NCBI GenBank assembly: GCA_030151135.1
Contig: JASLEQ010000167.1
Span: forward strand, 1 to 17,275
DNA: 17,275 nucleotides
Reading direction: 5' to 3'
Source of the DNA: Candidatus Sulfotelmatobacter sp.
GTDB lineage: Bacteria > Acidobacteriota > Terriglobia > Terriglobales > SbA1
A model generated the notes under the pieces. It had not been told where the DNA came from, made no database searches, and was given only the letters and a program-made list of their open reading frames with translations. Below are positions 6,092 to 13,433 of this stretch, one piece after another; within the stretch, counting starts at the first letter, position 1, and each line of letters starts with the position of its first letter. Both the position numbers and the translations under genes were made by a program.

Positions 6092-7146
6092 ACACGCCGA
6101 AAAATCCGTCTGAAATTGTCGACCGCTATCTGCAAGCCGTCCGCTTCTGGCTTCCGAAAACCCAGCGCCAGGAAGACGTGCTCGCCGAACTCGGCGACGA
6201 TTTGCGCTCACAGGCCGAAGAAAAGGAATCGGAACTTGGCCGCCCTCTCACGGAAGAAGAAGTCTCCGAAATCGTCAAGCGCTGCGGCATGCCCATGATC
6301 GTTGCCGCGCGCCTTGCGCCGAAACGTTACCTGATCGGCCCAACGTTGTATCCGATCTACGAGTTCGTGCTGAAGATGGTGCTGCTCTGGATATTGGTTC
6401 CGGTTTTTGTGTTCATCATCGGCCCGGTAAACCTGGCCACGCATAACGGAGAACTAGGAACAGCGATTGGACTGACCGTCGGAAATTTATGGTCAGCATT
6501 GTTCATCGCCGCGGGAACCATCACGCTGATTTTTGCGGTGATCGAGCGCTCCGCGGCCTTCGCAAAAACCGAATGCAAATGGGATCCGCTGAAGTTGCCG
6601 CCGGTCCGCAAGCAGGAACGAAAACCGTCCGCGGTGCAGACTATCTGTGAACTGGCTTTCAATTTCTTCGGCCTGATTTGGCTTCTGCTGATTCCGCAGA
6701 ATCACTTCTTGATTCTTGGCCCCGCCGCGGGATACCTCAAGCCCGGTCCGATCTGGCATACGTTCTATCTTCCCATCGTCGCAGTCGCGGCCTATTCGGT
6801 CCTGCGCTGCGTGGTCACGCTTGCCCAGCCGCAATGGCCCTGGTTCCCGGCACTGGGCAACCTGTTGCAAAACGCGTTTATGTTGATCATTCTGAAATTC
6901 ATGCTCAGCGCCGCGGGCCACTACTCCGGTGCGGTATGGCACCCGTTCGTTGTAGTCGATCAAGCCGCAACCTCAGCTCAATCCCTGCGAGTCTCAGCCA
7001 TCGTGAACGCATCAATCCTGATCGGCCTACTGGGAACCTGGATCGGACTCTGCATTGCCGTCCCAATTCAAACCTGGCAACTCATTCGCCGCCTGCGCAA
7101 CGGCGCACCGAACAAAGAACAAGCCGCGGCACTTCACGTTCTCTGA
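6088..7146 (+). CDS. Membrane protein with HAAS-like N-terminal domain, PadR partner
   Basis: 352 residues; ATG 6088 overlaps the padR stop by 4 bases and has GAGAGG 7-8 bases upstream. The N-terminal 78 residues form a soluble helical domain: 'IVDRYLQAVRFWLPKTQRQEDVLAEL', 'LRSQAEEKESELGRPLTEEEVSEIVKRCGMPMIVAARL'. It matches the pattern of HAAS / DUF1700-like domains that accompany PadR regulators. After it come about six hydrophobic segments: roughly 92-113, 124-150, 187-209, 226-246, 258-276 and 303-325, with a basic loop near 160-182. No transporter or enzyme motif is visible. HAAS proteins are thought to pass membrane state to the PadR partner; that role is inferred from family and gene order, not from residues. 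Confidence 0.8.
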   Translation: MNTPKNPSEIVDRYLQAVRFWLPKTQRQEDVLAELGDDLRSQAEEKESELGRPLTEEEVSEIVKRCGMPMIVAARLAPKRYLIGPTLYPIYEFVLKMVLLWILVPVFVFIIGPVNLATHNGELGTAIGLTVGNLWSALFIAAGTITLIFAVIERSAAFAKTECKWDPLKLPPVRKQERKPSAVQTICELAFNFFGLIWLLLIPQNHFLILGPAAGYLKPGPIWHTFYLPIVAVAAYSVLRCVVTLAQPQWPWFPALGNLLQNAFMLIILKFMLSAAGHYSGAVWHPFVVVDQAATSAQSLRVSAIVNASILIGLLGTWIGLCIAVPIQTWQLIRRLRNGAPNKEQAAALHVL

Positions 7147-7157
7147 AGTCGTGGAGC

Positions 7158-7250
7158 CCCGGACTCCCTCGTCCGGGAGGCAGCGTCACAAATCTCTGAT
7201 AACGGCAGTGCCACCCCCGGCGGACGAGGACGTCCGCCGCTTCACAAATC
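7158..7250. repeat. REP-like doublet: two GGAC/GTCC hairpins each followed by CACAAATC
   Basis: Hairpin 1: CCCGGAC (7158-7164), 6-base loop, GTCCGGG (7171-7177), then CACAAATC at 7187-7194. Hairpin 2: GGCGGACG (7219-7226), AGGA loop, CGTCCGCC (7231-7238), then CACAAATC at 7243-7250. Both stems share the GGAC/GTCC core and the same trailing octamer, so this looks like a doublet of one repeat unit. There is no T-run, so a rho-independent terminator is unlikely, although the stems could still stabilise the upstream mRNA. Confidence 0.55.
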
Positions 7251-7272
7251 CTTTGCGGTAAGATCAAAGGTT

Positions 7273-8997
7273 ATGACAACATCAGCAACTGAACCTGAGA
7301 CGGGCGCGAGTCCCGCTCCGGAGTCGCGTCCCTCTAATTTTTTGCGCGACCGCATCGCCGAAGATCTCAAAACCAATAAATACAACGGACGTGTGCAGAC
7401 GCGCTTTCCTCCTGAGCCCAATGGCTACCTGCACATCGGTCACGCGAAAGCGATCTGCATCGACTTCGGACTGGCCGACGAGTTTGGCGGCCACACGAAC
7501 CTGCGCTTCGACGATACCAATCCTGAGAAGGAAGACGTCGAGTACGTCGACTCCATCATGGAAGACGTAAAGTGGCTCGGCTTCCGCTGGGATGGCCTCT
7601 TCTACGCCTCAGACTATTTCGATCAGCTCTATGAGTGGGCCATCAAGCTGGTGAAAGATGGTAAGGCTTACGTCGACGATCTGACCGCGGACGAAATTCG
7701 CAAGCATCGCGGAACCCTGACTGAGCCTGGCAAAGACAGCCCGTATCGTAATCGCTCCGTCGAAGAGAATCTGAACCTGTTTGAGCGAATGCGAGCCGGC
7801 GAGTTTCCCGATGGCTCCCGCGTGTTGCGCGCCAAGATCGACATGTCGTCGCCGAACCTGAACATGCGCGATCCCGTGATGTACCGCATCCTCCACGCGG
7901 ACCATCACCGTACGGGCAACAAGTGGCCGATCTATCCCATGTACGACTACGCGCATGGCCAGTCGGACTCGATCGAGAACGTCACCCACTCGATGTGCTC
8001 ACTCGAGTTCGCCGACCATCAGCCGATCTATCGCTGGTTCATCGAGCAACTCGGAATCTTTCCGTCGCAGCAGATCGAGTTCGACCGCCTCAGCCTGACC
8101 TACACGCTGATGTCGAAGCGCAAGCTGCGCCAGCTTGTCGAGCAGGGCACCGTACGCGGCTGGGACGACCCGCGCATGCCCACGCTCGGTGGCCTTCGCC
8201 GCCGCGGTTACACTCCGGAAGCGATTCGGAATTTTGTTGGAGCAGTCGGCGTGTCGCGCACGAACGGAATCGTCGACCTCGCCATGCTTGAGCACTTCGT
8301 CCGTGAGGATCTGAACAAGCGCTCCACGCGTGTGATGGCCGTTCTGCGTCCGTTGAAGGTTGTGATCGATAACTATCCCGAAGACCAGGTCGACGAGATG
8401 GACGCCACCAACAATCCGGAAGACGAGAGCGCCGGCACGCGCAAGGTCCCTTTCTCGCGCGAGCTTTATATCGAACACGACGACTTCCGCGAGGTGCCTC
8501 CGCCAAAGTATTTTCGCCTGTCTCCCGGCAAAGAAGTGCGCCTGCGTTACGGCTACTTCATCACCGCGAATAGCGTCGTGAAGAATGCCGCAGGAGAGGT
8601 GCTCGAAGTGCATTGCACGTACGATCCCGCGACGCGCGGCGGCAACGCACCGGATGCTCGCAAGGTGAAGTCGACAATCCATTGGGTCTCGGCGAAGCAC
8701 GCTGTCGATGCGGAAGTAAGAATCTACGAGACACTGTTCACCAAGTCGAATCTTGCTGAAGTCGAAGAGGGCAAGGATGTCCTCGACTATTTGAATCCGA
8801 ACTCGCTGGAAGTGATCCCGCACGCCAAGCTGGAACCGTCGCTGGCGAACGCGGCGGCGGGCAGCCGCTATCAGTTCGAACGTCTCGGCTATTTCTGCGC
8901 CGATCCTGATTCGAAACCCGGAGCGCCTGTATTCAACCGCACGGTTGCGTTGAAAGACACCTGGGCCAAGGTGGAAAAGAAGCAGGCCAAGGGTTAA
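7273..8997 (+). CDS. glnS: Glutaminyl-tRNA synthetase
   Basis: 574 residues (E. coli GlnRS is about 554). The class I synthetase signatures are intact: '[22 protein letters not shown]' (residues 43-64, with HIGH at 54-57), '[20 protein letters not shown]', '[26 protein letters not shown]' and the KMSKS-equivalent 'MSKRK' (280-284). '[13 protein letters not shown]' and 'RFDDTNP' are the GlnRS versions of motifs that differ in glutamyl enzymes. The C-terminal third is the two beta-barrel anticodon-binding region ('[16 protein letters not shown]...[17 protein letters not shown]'). It charges tRNA-Gln directly; many bacteria instead use GluRS plus GatCAB. Start ATG 7273, with AAAGG just upstream; about 25 variable residues precede the domain. 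It appears to be a single-gene unit. Confidence 0.96.
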   Translation: MTTSATEPETGASPAPESRPSNFLRDRIAEDLKTNKYNGRVQTRFPPEPNGYLHIGHAKAICIDFGLADEFGGHTNLRFDDTNPEKEDVEYVDSIMEDVKWLGFRWDGLFYASDYFDQLYEWAIKLVKDGKAYVDDLTADEIRKHRGTLTEPGKDSPYRNRSVEENLNLFERMRAGEFPDGSRVLRAKIDMSSPNLNMRDPVMYRILHADHHRTGNKWPIYPMYDYAHGQSDSIENVTHSMCSLEFADHQPIYRWFIEQLGIFPSQQIEFDRLSLTYTLMSKRKLRQLVEQGTVRGWDDPRMPTLGGLRRRGYTPEAIRNFVGAVGVSRTNGIVDLAMLEHFVREDLNKRSTRVMAVLRPLKVVIDNYPEDQVDEMDATNNPEDESAGTRKVPFSRELYIEHDDFREVPPPKYFRLSPGKEVRLRYGYFITANSVVKNAAGEVLEVHCTYDPATRGGNAPDARKVKSTIHWVSAKHAVDAEVRIYETLFTKSNLAEVEEGKDVLDYLNPNSLEVIPHAKLEPSLANAAAGSRYQFERLGYFCADPDSKPGAPVFNRTVALKDTWAKVEKKQAKG

Positions 8998-9035
8998 ACG
9001 CTCAAAGGAAAGCACTTGGCGGAGTTTTCCACAGT

Positions 9036-9081
9036 GTTCCTATGGGAACGTTCCCATGTACAGAAATGTACATACATATGT
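9036..9081. promoter_or_regulatory. Cluster of palindromes, candidate operator region
   Basis: ATGGGAACGTTCCCAT (9042-9057) is a perfect 16-base palindrome with a central CG, like operators of LacI-family regulators. It overlaps GTTCC-TATG-GGAAC (9036-9049), so the same GGAAC half-site is used three times. TGTACA occurs at 9057-9062 and again at 9067-9072, and ACATATGT (another palindrome) at 9074-9081. The 287-base gap 8998-9284 between glnS and the DoxX-like gene holds no supportable gene; this cluster and the start-stop element at 9169 are the notable items in it. Confidence 0.5.
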
Positions 9082-9168
9082 CCGTTTCCCCAGCTAAGTA
9101 GTTGATGATACTCGGACAACCGCCTTTTTGGTTTTCCAATAGCCGCCTCTCAGCCGGCAGTGTTCGTT

Positions 9169-9188
9169 GGAGGAAAGTGGCTATGTAA
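9169..9188 (+). other. Shine-Dalgarno followed by ATG-TAA start-stop, in frame with the DoxX-like gene
   Basis: GGAGG (9169-9173) is followed after 9 bases by ATG (9183) and immediately TAA (9186). The ATG is in the same frame as the DoxX-like gene that follows (GTG at 9201, ATG at 9285). It is either a chance match, an initiation site lost to a stop at codon 2, or a start-stop element that holds a ribosome upstream of the gene. Confidence 0.35.
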
Positions 9189-9284
9189 GAATCCCGCCAA
9201 GTGGATATTGCGCAATTCCACTTTCCTTTCCATGCTAAGAGTCGAGCCACCCTCTTCCATGGCCAGTGGGCGGGCCTCCCCGAC

Positions 9285-10226
9285 ATGCATTTCACCATTC
9301 TCGTCCCTTTCCTGCTCCTTGAATTCTCCCGTACGGCATTGTCTACGTGTGTCGCCGGACTTGTGCTGCTGGTGATTGGAATCATGTGCGCGCGGGGTGA
9401 TTTCTTACGGGCAAGCGGCCTCGACAAGTTTGTTTCACTAAGCAATTTGTGTTTCGCGGCTCCGCTTGCGGTCTTCGGTGCAGAGCATTTCTCGGCTGCG
9501 CAGGGCATCAGTCAGATCGTGCCGAAGTTCATGCCGTGGCCATTGTTCTGGACTTACCTGGTGGGAGCGGCCCTTGTGGCTGCATCTCTAAGCATCGCCA
9601 TCAAACGCCATGCGTTCTTGTCAGGCCTGCTGTTCGGCGTGATGATGTTTCTGTTTGTCGCCATGATGGACCTCCCCGGCACGCTGGCGGATACACACAA
9701 CCGGATTTCCTGGACGCTGATGTTCCGGGAACTCTCGTTCGGCGCCGGCGGCTGGATGATCGCTACAGCTGCAATCAATCAGCCGCAGGAACCAAGCCGG
9801 AGAAAAGCATTTGTTGTCTTAGGATGCGTGATCATTGGAATCACCGCGGTGCTCTATGGGGTTGAGAACTTTCTTCATCCCATCAATGTTCCCGCCGTAC
9901 CACTCGAGAAGGTCATGCCTACCTGGATTCCGGCCCGATTGCTCATCGGATACGTGACCGCAGCAATCCTCGTGGTTGGGGGAATGGGCATTCTGTCGGT
10001 GAAAATGGCGCGCACTGCGGCGGCATATCTGGGCTCGTGGGTTCTGCTGCTCGTAGTACTCGTCTATGGCCCGATCCTGATTGTATCGCTGCTGGATCCG
10101 AGCACCGCCGTAAAAGTTGAGGGGATCAATTACTTCTTCGACACATTGCTGTTTGCCGGAACGGTGCTGGCGCTGGCCAGTGCGGCGGCCACGGTGCCAG
10201 CAGTCGTAGTAGAAACTCCCCGCTGA
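9285..10226 (+). CDS. DoxX-like integral membrane protein with two internal repeats
   Basis: 313 residues from ATG 9285 (MHFTILVPFLLLEF...). The frame can be opened to GTG 9201, but those 28 residues look non-coding and neither start has a strong ribosome site. About eight hydrophobic segments are visible. Two halves match each other: 'LAVFGAEHFSAAQGISQIVP' (61-80) followed by 'KFMPWPLFWTYLVGAALVAAS', and 'AVLYGVENFLHPINVPAVPL' (188-207) followed by 'EKVMPTWIPARLLIGYVTAA'. The G-x-E-[HN]-F ... P-x-[WF]-[IP] ... Y-[LV]-[VT]-[GA]-A-[AI] pattern is typical of DoxX/DoxD-like four-helix proteins, so the gene looks like a fused tandem pair. Function is unknown; DoxX-type proteins are linked to quinone or thiol redox and membrane integrity. 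It converges with the hydrolase gene. Confidence 0.8.
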   Translation: MHFTILVPFLLLEFSRTALSTCVAGLVLLVIGIMCARGDFLRASGLDKFVSLSNLCFAAPLAVFGAEHFSAAQGISQIVPKFMPWPLFWTYLVGAALVAASLSIAIKRHAFLSGLLFGVMMFLFVAMMDLPGTLADTHNRISWTLMFRELSFGAGGWMIATAAINQPQEPSRRKAFVVLGCVIIGITAVLYGVENFLHPINVPAVPLEKVMPTWIPARLLIGYVTAAILVVGGMGILSVKMARTAAAYLGSWVLLLVVLVYGPILIVSLLDPSTAVKVEGINYFFDTLLFAGTVLALASAAATVPAVVVETPR

Positions 10227-10265
10227 TGAAGCGAGCAGATGCGAGGTTCGACTGTGAGATTGCGT

Positions 10266-10325
10266 CGTCCCAGCACGAATCTATTCGCTAAGATGGCGCG
10301 CTGGGACGGAACCTTCGGGTTTCCG
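10266..10325. terminator. Possible convergent terminator / inverted repeat between the DoxX-like and hydrolase genes
   Basis: CGTCCCAGC (10266-10274) and GCTGGGACG (10300-10308) are perfect 9-base arms with a 25-base loop. They are followed by a smaller hairpin CGGAACC-TTCG-GGTTTCCG (10307-10325, one bulge). The position between convergent stops suits two-way termination, but the first loop is long and there is no clean T-run on either strand. Confidence 0.3.
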
Positions 10326-10352
10326 TTCTTCGAAACTGAGGGCACGACGCTC

Positions 10353-11933
10353 TCACTGCTGCGGCAGGGGAACGTATGTCGCGTTATTGACCGGCGTGTT
10401 CAGCAAATCGATCACGGTGTCAGGAATTCCGCCAGCTGCGTCCAACTCCGCGGGAGGACCAAATCCGAGTTCTTCAGAGCTCTGCGAATGAATGACGCCA
10501 TTCACGACCGTAAGCGTGCTCAAGCCCGCGACGGCGCTCAAAGCGGGTACGATCGAATCGCTATCCTGACCGAAAATCGTCGGCCAACCGCTCGACGTGA
10601 GATCTGCGGCCAGCGAGTCCCCATGGCAGAGCAGGCGAATAGCGCGCGACGCGCTCGATGTATCGAGCCCGTCCAGTTGGCTTTGCGACTCCAAGCCTTG
10701 AATTAGCGCAGTCGGCAGCGGATGTGCAATCGGATTCTGAAGCTGTTGCAAAGCCGCGCTGAGACCACCGCCAAAGCCATCACCTTGAAGATCGGCCACT
10801 CCTCCGCTGGCGGTGGTGCCGTTCTTGAAAGTCACCGAAGTAAAACTCGGACTTCCCGAAGTCGCAAGCACCCCTCGCACGCACTGGTTGTTGCTGGTGA
10901 GAAGCATGGTGGCGAGCGGCGAGCCCCAATGTGGCGTCCCGATCGTGATCACTTTGTGGACGAATCCAAGGGCAAATGTTATTGGGCTATAGAACTGGCT
11001 GATCATGGGTAGTGTTCGCGTGATATCGCCCCCCATGCTGTGCGCGACGATGTCGGCTTGAACCCCTGCGACGGGCACACTCGCGGGATTTGTTCCATTC
11101 TTGAAGCTGGTAATGGAGTTGTAAATCTGTTGCAGGACCGTGGGAGCGTTGAATGCGAACCCCAGCGCGCTGGCGGGAGTGTTCGCGATGCTGCTCTTCG
11201 CCCAACTCGGCACCGGCGGCGAGTAGGACTTGATTTGACCGCCGATGACTTTGGAGTAGTCCGCCCGGCTGATGAACCAGCGCGGATCGGTGATGAGCGG
11301 GGTGAAGTCGTCCCATGACGCAGCGCTCGCCCAGAGCCCATGCACAAGCACAAGCGGCGGCCGCACTAGCGCCACGGAGGTTTCTGAAGAAATCCCCGTG
11401 TCGAGCGCCTGAACTTCCAAGTTGATGAATCGCTCGGATTCGCTGACGTCCTGGCCCTCAGGCCTCGGGAAATCCAGCGGACTGCCATAAATCGCGAAGG
11501 CCATCGGTCCCACTGAAGTATTGACGGCTGAAACGGTCAGTTGGCTGGCGGTAAAGGTGGCCGTACCGACCGCTGCCAATCCGCCGTCCTCGACTGATGA
11601 AGTACTCTGGACGCCCTGATCATTAACCACGGTGATGGTGAACTGTTCGCCGACTGAGTTCGCCGGAATGCGGAGCACTAATTCGCTCGCCGAATCAGCG
11701 GCGGTACCCTCCACCAGTCGACCCTTGCTCGCAAGCACATTCACATTCGTCGTGACCGCCGGCCCGTTTAGCAGTGCCGGAACCGGATCGAGAAGGGTGA
11801 GTTGGGGAGGTGCAGATGGCGCCGCTTCTTGCTGTCCATGCAAACTCGAGGGCAGAAGGAGCATGAAGCAAAGGAAGACAGGAATACAAACTGAAATCAA
11901 TTTTGCGAGCGCAATAGACTTAAAAAGCTGCAT
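10353..11933 (-). CDS. Secreted alpha/beta-hydrolase (lipase/esterase-like) with N-terminal beta domain
   Basis: 526 residues, ATG 11933 with GGAGG 6 bases upstream. A signal peptide is clear: basic start 'MQLFKSIALAK', hydrophobic core, cleavage near 'SLHGQQ' (about residue 33). Residues 40-190 are rich in Thr/Val/Ser strands and look like an Ig-like or IPT-like beta domain. The hydrolase starts at 'PPLVLVHGLWASAASWDDF' (192-210, oxyanion HG). The nucleophile elbow is 'DIVAHSMGGD' (Ser299), 'ITIGTPHWGSPLA' (329-341) is the lipase TPH-x-GS motif, and the acid and base are probably Asp457 or Asp459 ('GQDSDSIVP') and His482 ('GVIHSQ'). It probably hydrolyses an ester or acyl bond outside the cytoplasm; PGAP1/lipase-type proteins are the nearest match. 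A -10-like TACAAT (complement of 11996-12001) lies about 62 bases upstream. Confidence 0.85.
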   Translation of the reverse strand: MQLFKSIALAKLISVCIPVFLCFMLLLPSSLHGQQEAAPSAPPQLTLLDPVPALLNGPAVTTNVNVLASKGRLVEGTAADSASELVLRIPANSVGEQFTITVVNDQGVQSTSSVEDGGLAAVGTATFTASQLTVSAVNTSVGPMAFAIYGSPLDFPRPEGQDVSESERFINLEVQALDTGISSETSVALVRPPLVLVHGLWASAASWDDFTPLITDPRWFISRADYSKVIGGQIKSYSPPVPSWAKSSIANTPASALGFAFNAPTVLQQIYNSITSFKNGTNPASVPVAGVQADIVAHSMGGDITRTLPMISQFYSPITFALGFVHKVITIGTPHWGSPLATMLLTSNNQCVRGVLATSGSPSFTSVTFKNGTTASGGVADLQGDGFGGGLSAALQQLQNPIAHPLPTALIQGLESQSQLDGLDTSSASRAIRLLCHGDSLAADLTSSGWPTIFGQDSDSIVPALSAVAGLSTLTVVNGVIHSQSSEELGFGPPAELDAAGGIPDTVIDLLNTPVNNATYVPLPQQ

Positions 11934-12099
11934 GGCTGGCCTCCAGAGGGATCGCAGCGTGCAATTCGAAGACGGGTTGGAAGTGAAACGCAGAGATTGT
12001 ACAACGATTTCGGCAGGCGGAGGCGGGAAGCGAGTCCCGGCAAATATCGGCGCGACTATCCCCGATCATCCGCGGCCAGGGGGGGATGAACTTCCGCTT

Positions 12100-12642
12100 T
12101 TATCCGTGAACGTGCGGGCTCTGCGCCGGGTTCGCGTGGTGCTGCGCCGGCTCCTTCACAACCTTCACGTCGAAACTTACCGGCAAAGTCTTGGGCGGGA
12201 AGCATTGCGCGTTGTCGCAGGCCTGGTAGCGCAGCACGCCGCGCATGATGTATTTCCCCGGTGATACGGAGCTGAGCGGATGCACGGCCACATTGATCGT
12301 GAAATCGCCGCTATAGACATTCAACTTCTCGTCGGGCGAGAAGGGGAACGTCAGATCTTTGCCTGCGGGATATTCAATTTTGCCCAGGACGATATCAGTC
12401 GGCAATTCCATCTTCAAAGCGGTGGGGATCAGAAACTCAGATTTCGGCGTATTGGAATTGATGTGGAATCCCGAAGCCACGCGGAAATTTAAGGGAACCA
12501 TGGTCTGTGCGCTGCGGGGAGCACTGACGGTGTTCACGGGAACCATGGTCACGGAGGGCCCGCGACTGGACTGCGCCCCCGCCGTACCGAACATAAAGAG
12601 CAGCGTGCATACCGCGCTTGAAATGCGATTTGGCAAGCTCAT
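12100..12642 (-). CDS. DsbD N-terminal (alpha) domain-like periplasmic thiol protein
   Basis: 180 residues from ATG 12642 (GGTGAG just upstream); a GTG at 12651 would add three residues. A signal peptide 'MSLPNRISSAVCTLLFMFGTAGAQ' (1-24) exports it. The mature part is an immunoglobulin-like beta protein with 'MVPLNFRVASGFHINSNTP' and, near its end, 'LRYQACDNAQCFPPKTLPVSFDV' (137-159), the DsbD-alpha signature with redox cysteines Cys142 and Cys147. In full-length DsbD this domain takes electrons from the C-terminal thioredoxin-like domain and passes them to periplasmic acceptors such as DsbC. Here it is a separate gene, last in an operon with ccdA and a TlpA-like thioredoxin, 38 bases after the latter. 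The C-terminus has a short His-containing tail ('QHHANPAQSPHVHG'). Confidence 0.82.
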   Translation of the reverse strand: MSLPNRISSAVCTLLFMFGTAGAQSSRGPSVTMVPVNTVSAPRSAQTMVPLNFRVASGFHINSNTPKSEFLIPTALKMELPTDIVLGKIEYPAGKDLTFPFSPDEKLNVYSGDFTINVAVHPLSSVSPGKYIMRGVLRYQACDNAQCFPPKTLPVSFDVKVVKEPAQHHANPAQSPHVHG

Positions 12643-12680
12643 CGTTCTCACCGCCAGGAAGAGTTCACTGACAAAGCTTT

Positions 12681-13418
12681 CTAATTCTGAGCCTGCAACA
12701 CCGGTTTCGACGAGTTACTTTCGATCAACCCGACTTGTGTTTTTAAGGCCTTCTTGACCGAGTCCTCAATCTCGCCGCGGCCTTTCAGGCCGATGATCCG
12801 GTCGACGATCTTCCCATCGCGTCCCACAAAAAAGCTTTCCGGCAAGGCAGGAACGCCGCCATAAGCATCTCCGACCGATTCTTTGCCGAGCAGCACGGGA
12901 TAGTTCACTCCCATGTCTTTGGCGAATTTGGCGATTTCATCTTTGCCGGAATCATCCATGGCGACGCCGACAACTTGCAGCCCCTGGGAACGATACTCAT
13001 CCTGCAATTCCACTAGCCAGGGCGTCTCGATCTTGCAAGGACCACACCAGGTGGCCCAGAAATTCACCAGCACGGCTTTGCCGTGAAAGTCCGCCAGACT
13101 GACGTCCTTGCCATCCAGCGTTTCGAGGGTGAAATTCGGGGCAGGAGTTCCATATCCGAGAACTCCAGGTGCGCGGTCTACGCCGGAGCGCCGAGCCACG
13201 TGGAATCCGAAATAGAGCATGCCTGCTGCTACCACGGCTACCACAACCAAAGCCAAGGGACTGCGGCCGGGCGGCGGAGCCGGGTGCTCGGGCGGAGCGG
13301 GAACTATCTCGGGCCCGGGGGTCCCGCCCGCACTGGAAATATGATCAGTCGATGGAAGACCATCGACAGGTGGGTTCGGGTTCTCTAAAGGGTGCGGCGG
13401 TTGTTCAAATGCGGACAT
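12681..13418 (-). CDS. Membrane-anchored TlpA/ResA-like thiol-disulfide oxidoreductase
   Basis: 245 residues. Residues 1-52 are a Pro-rich cytoplasmic tail, 54-73 ('PLALVVVAVVAAGMLYFGFH') the only membrane anchor, and 90-227 a periplasmic thioredoxin-fold domain: 'GTPAPNFTLETLDGKDVSLADFHGKAVLVNFWATWCGPCKIETPWL' in outline, with the catalytic CGPC at 125-128, 'VVGVAMDDSGKDEIAKFAKDMGVNYPVLL' and the cis-Pro loop 'GVPALPESFFVGRDGKIV' (188-205). TlpA/ResA proteins keep periplasmic thiols reduced, for example for cytochrome c heme attachment or copper-site assembly. It starts 15 bases after ccdA, the expected electron donor, and precedes the DsbD-alpha-like gene, so it is likely the middle carrier. 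GAGG is about 12 bases from the ATG, a weak ribosome site, so it may depend on translation of ccdA. Confidence 0.92.
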   Translation of the reverse strand: MSAFEQPPHPLENPNPPVDGLPSTDHISSAGGTPGPEIVPAPPEHPAPPPGRSPLALVVVAVVAAGMLYFGFHVARRSGVDRAPGVLGYGTPAPNFTLETLDGKDVSLADFHGKAVLVNFWATWCGPCKIETPWLVELQDEYRSQGLQVVGVAMDDSGKDEIAKFAKDMGVNYPVLLGKESVGDAYGGVPALPESFFVGRDGKIVDRIIGLKGRGEIEDSVKKALKTQVGLIESNSSKPVLQAQN

Positions 13419-13433
13419 GCGACGGAAACCTCA

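Noticed and set aside
7999..9015. 338-codon open frame on the minus strand opposite glnS
   Set aside because: Antisense to strongly conserved GlnRS sequence; long because of GC-rich codon bias on the other strand. Composition is unlike a real protein.
9002..9508. 168-codon minus-strand frame over the glnS/DoxX intergenic region
   Set aside because: It would cover the palindrome cluster, runs antisense into the DoxX-like gene, and its Arg/Ser/Pro/Lys-rich product has no recognisable domain or ribosome site.
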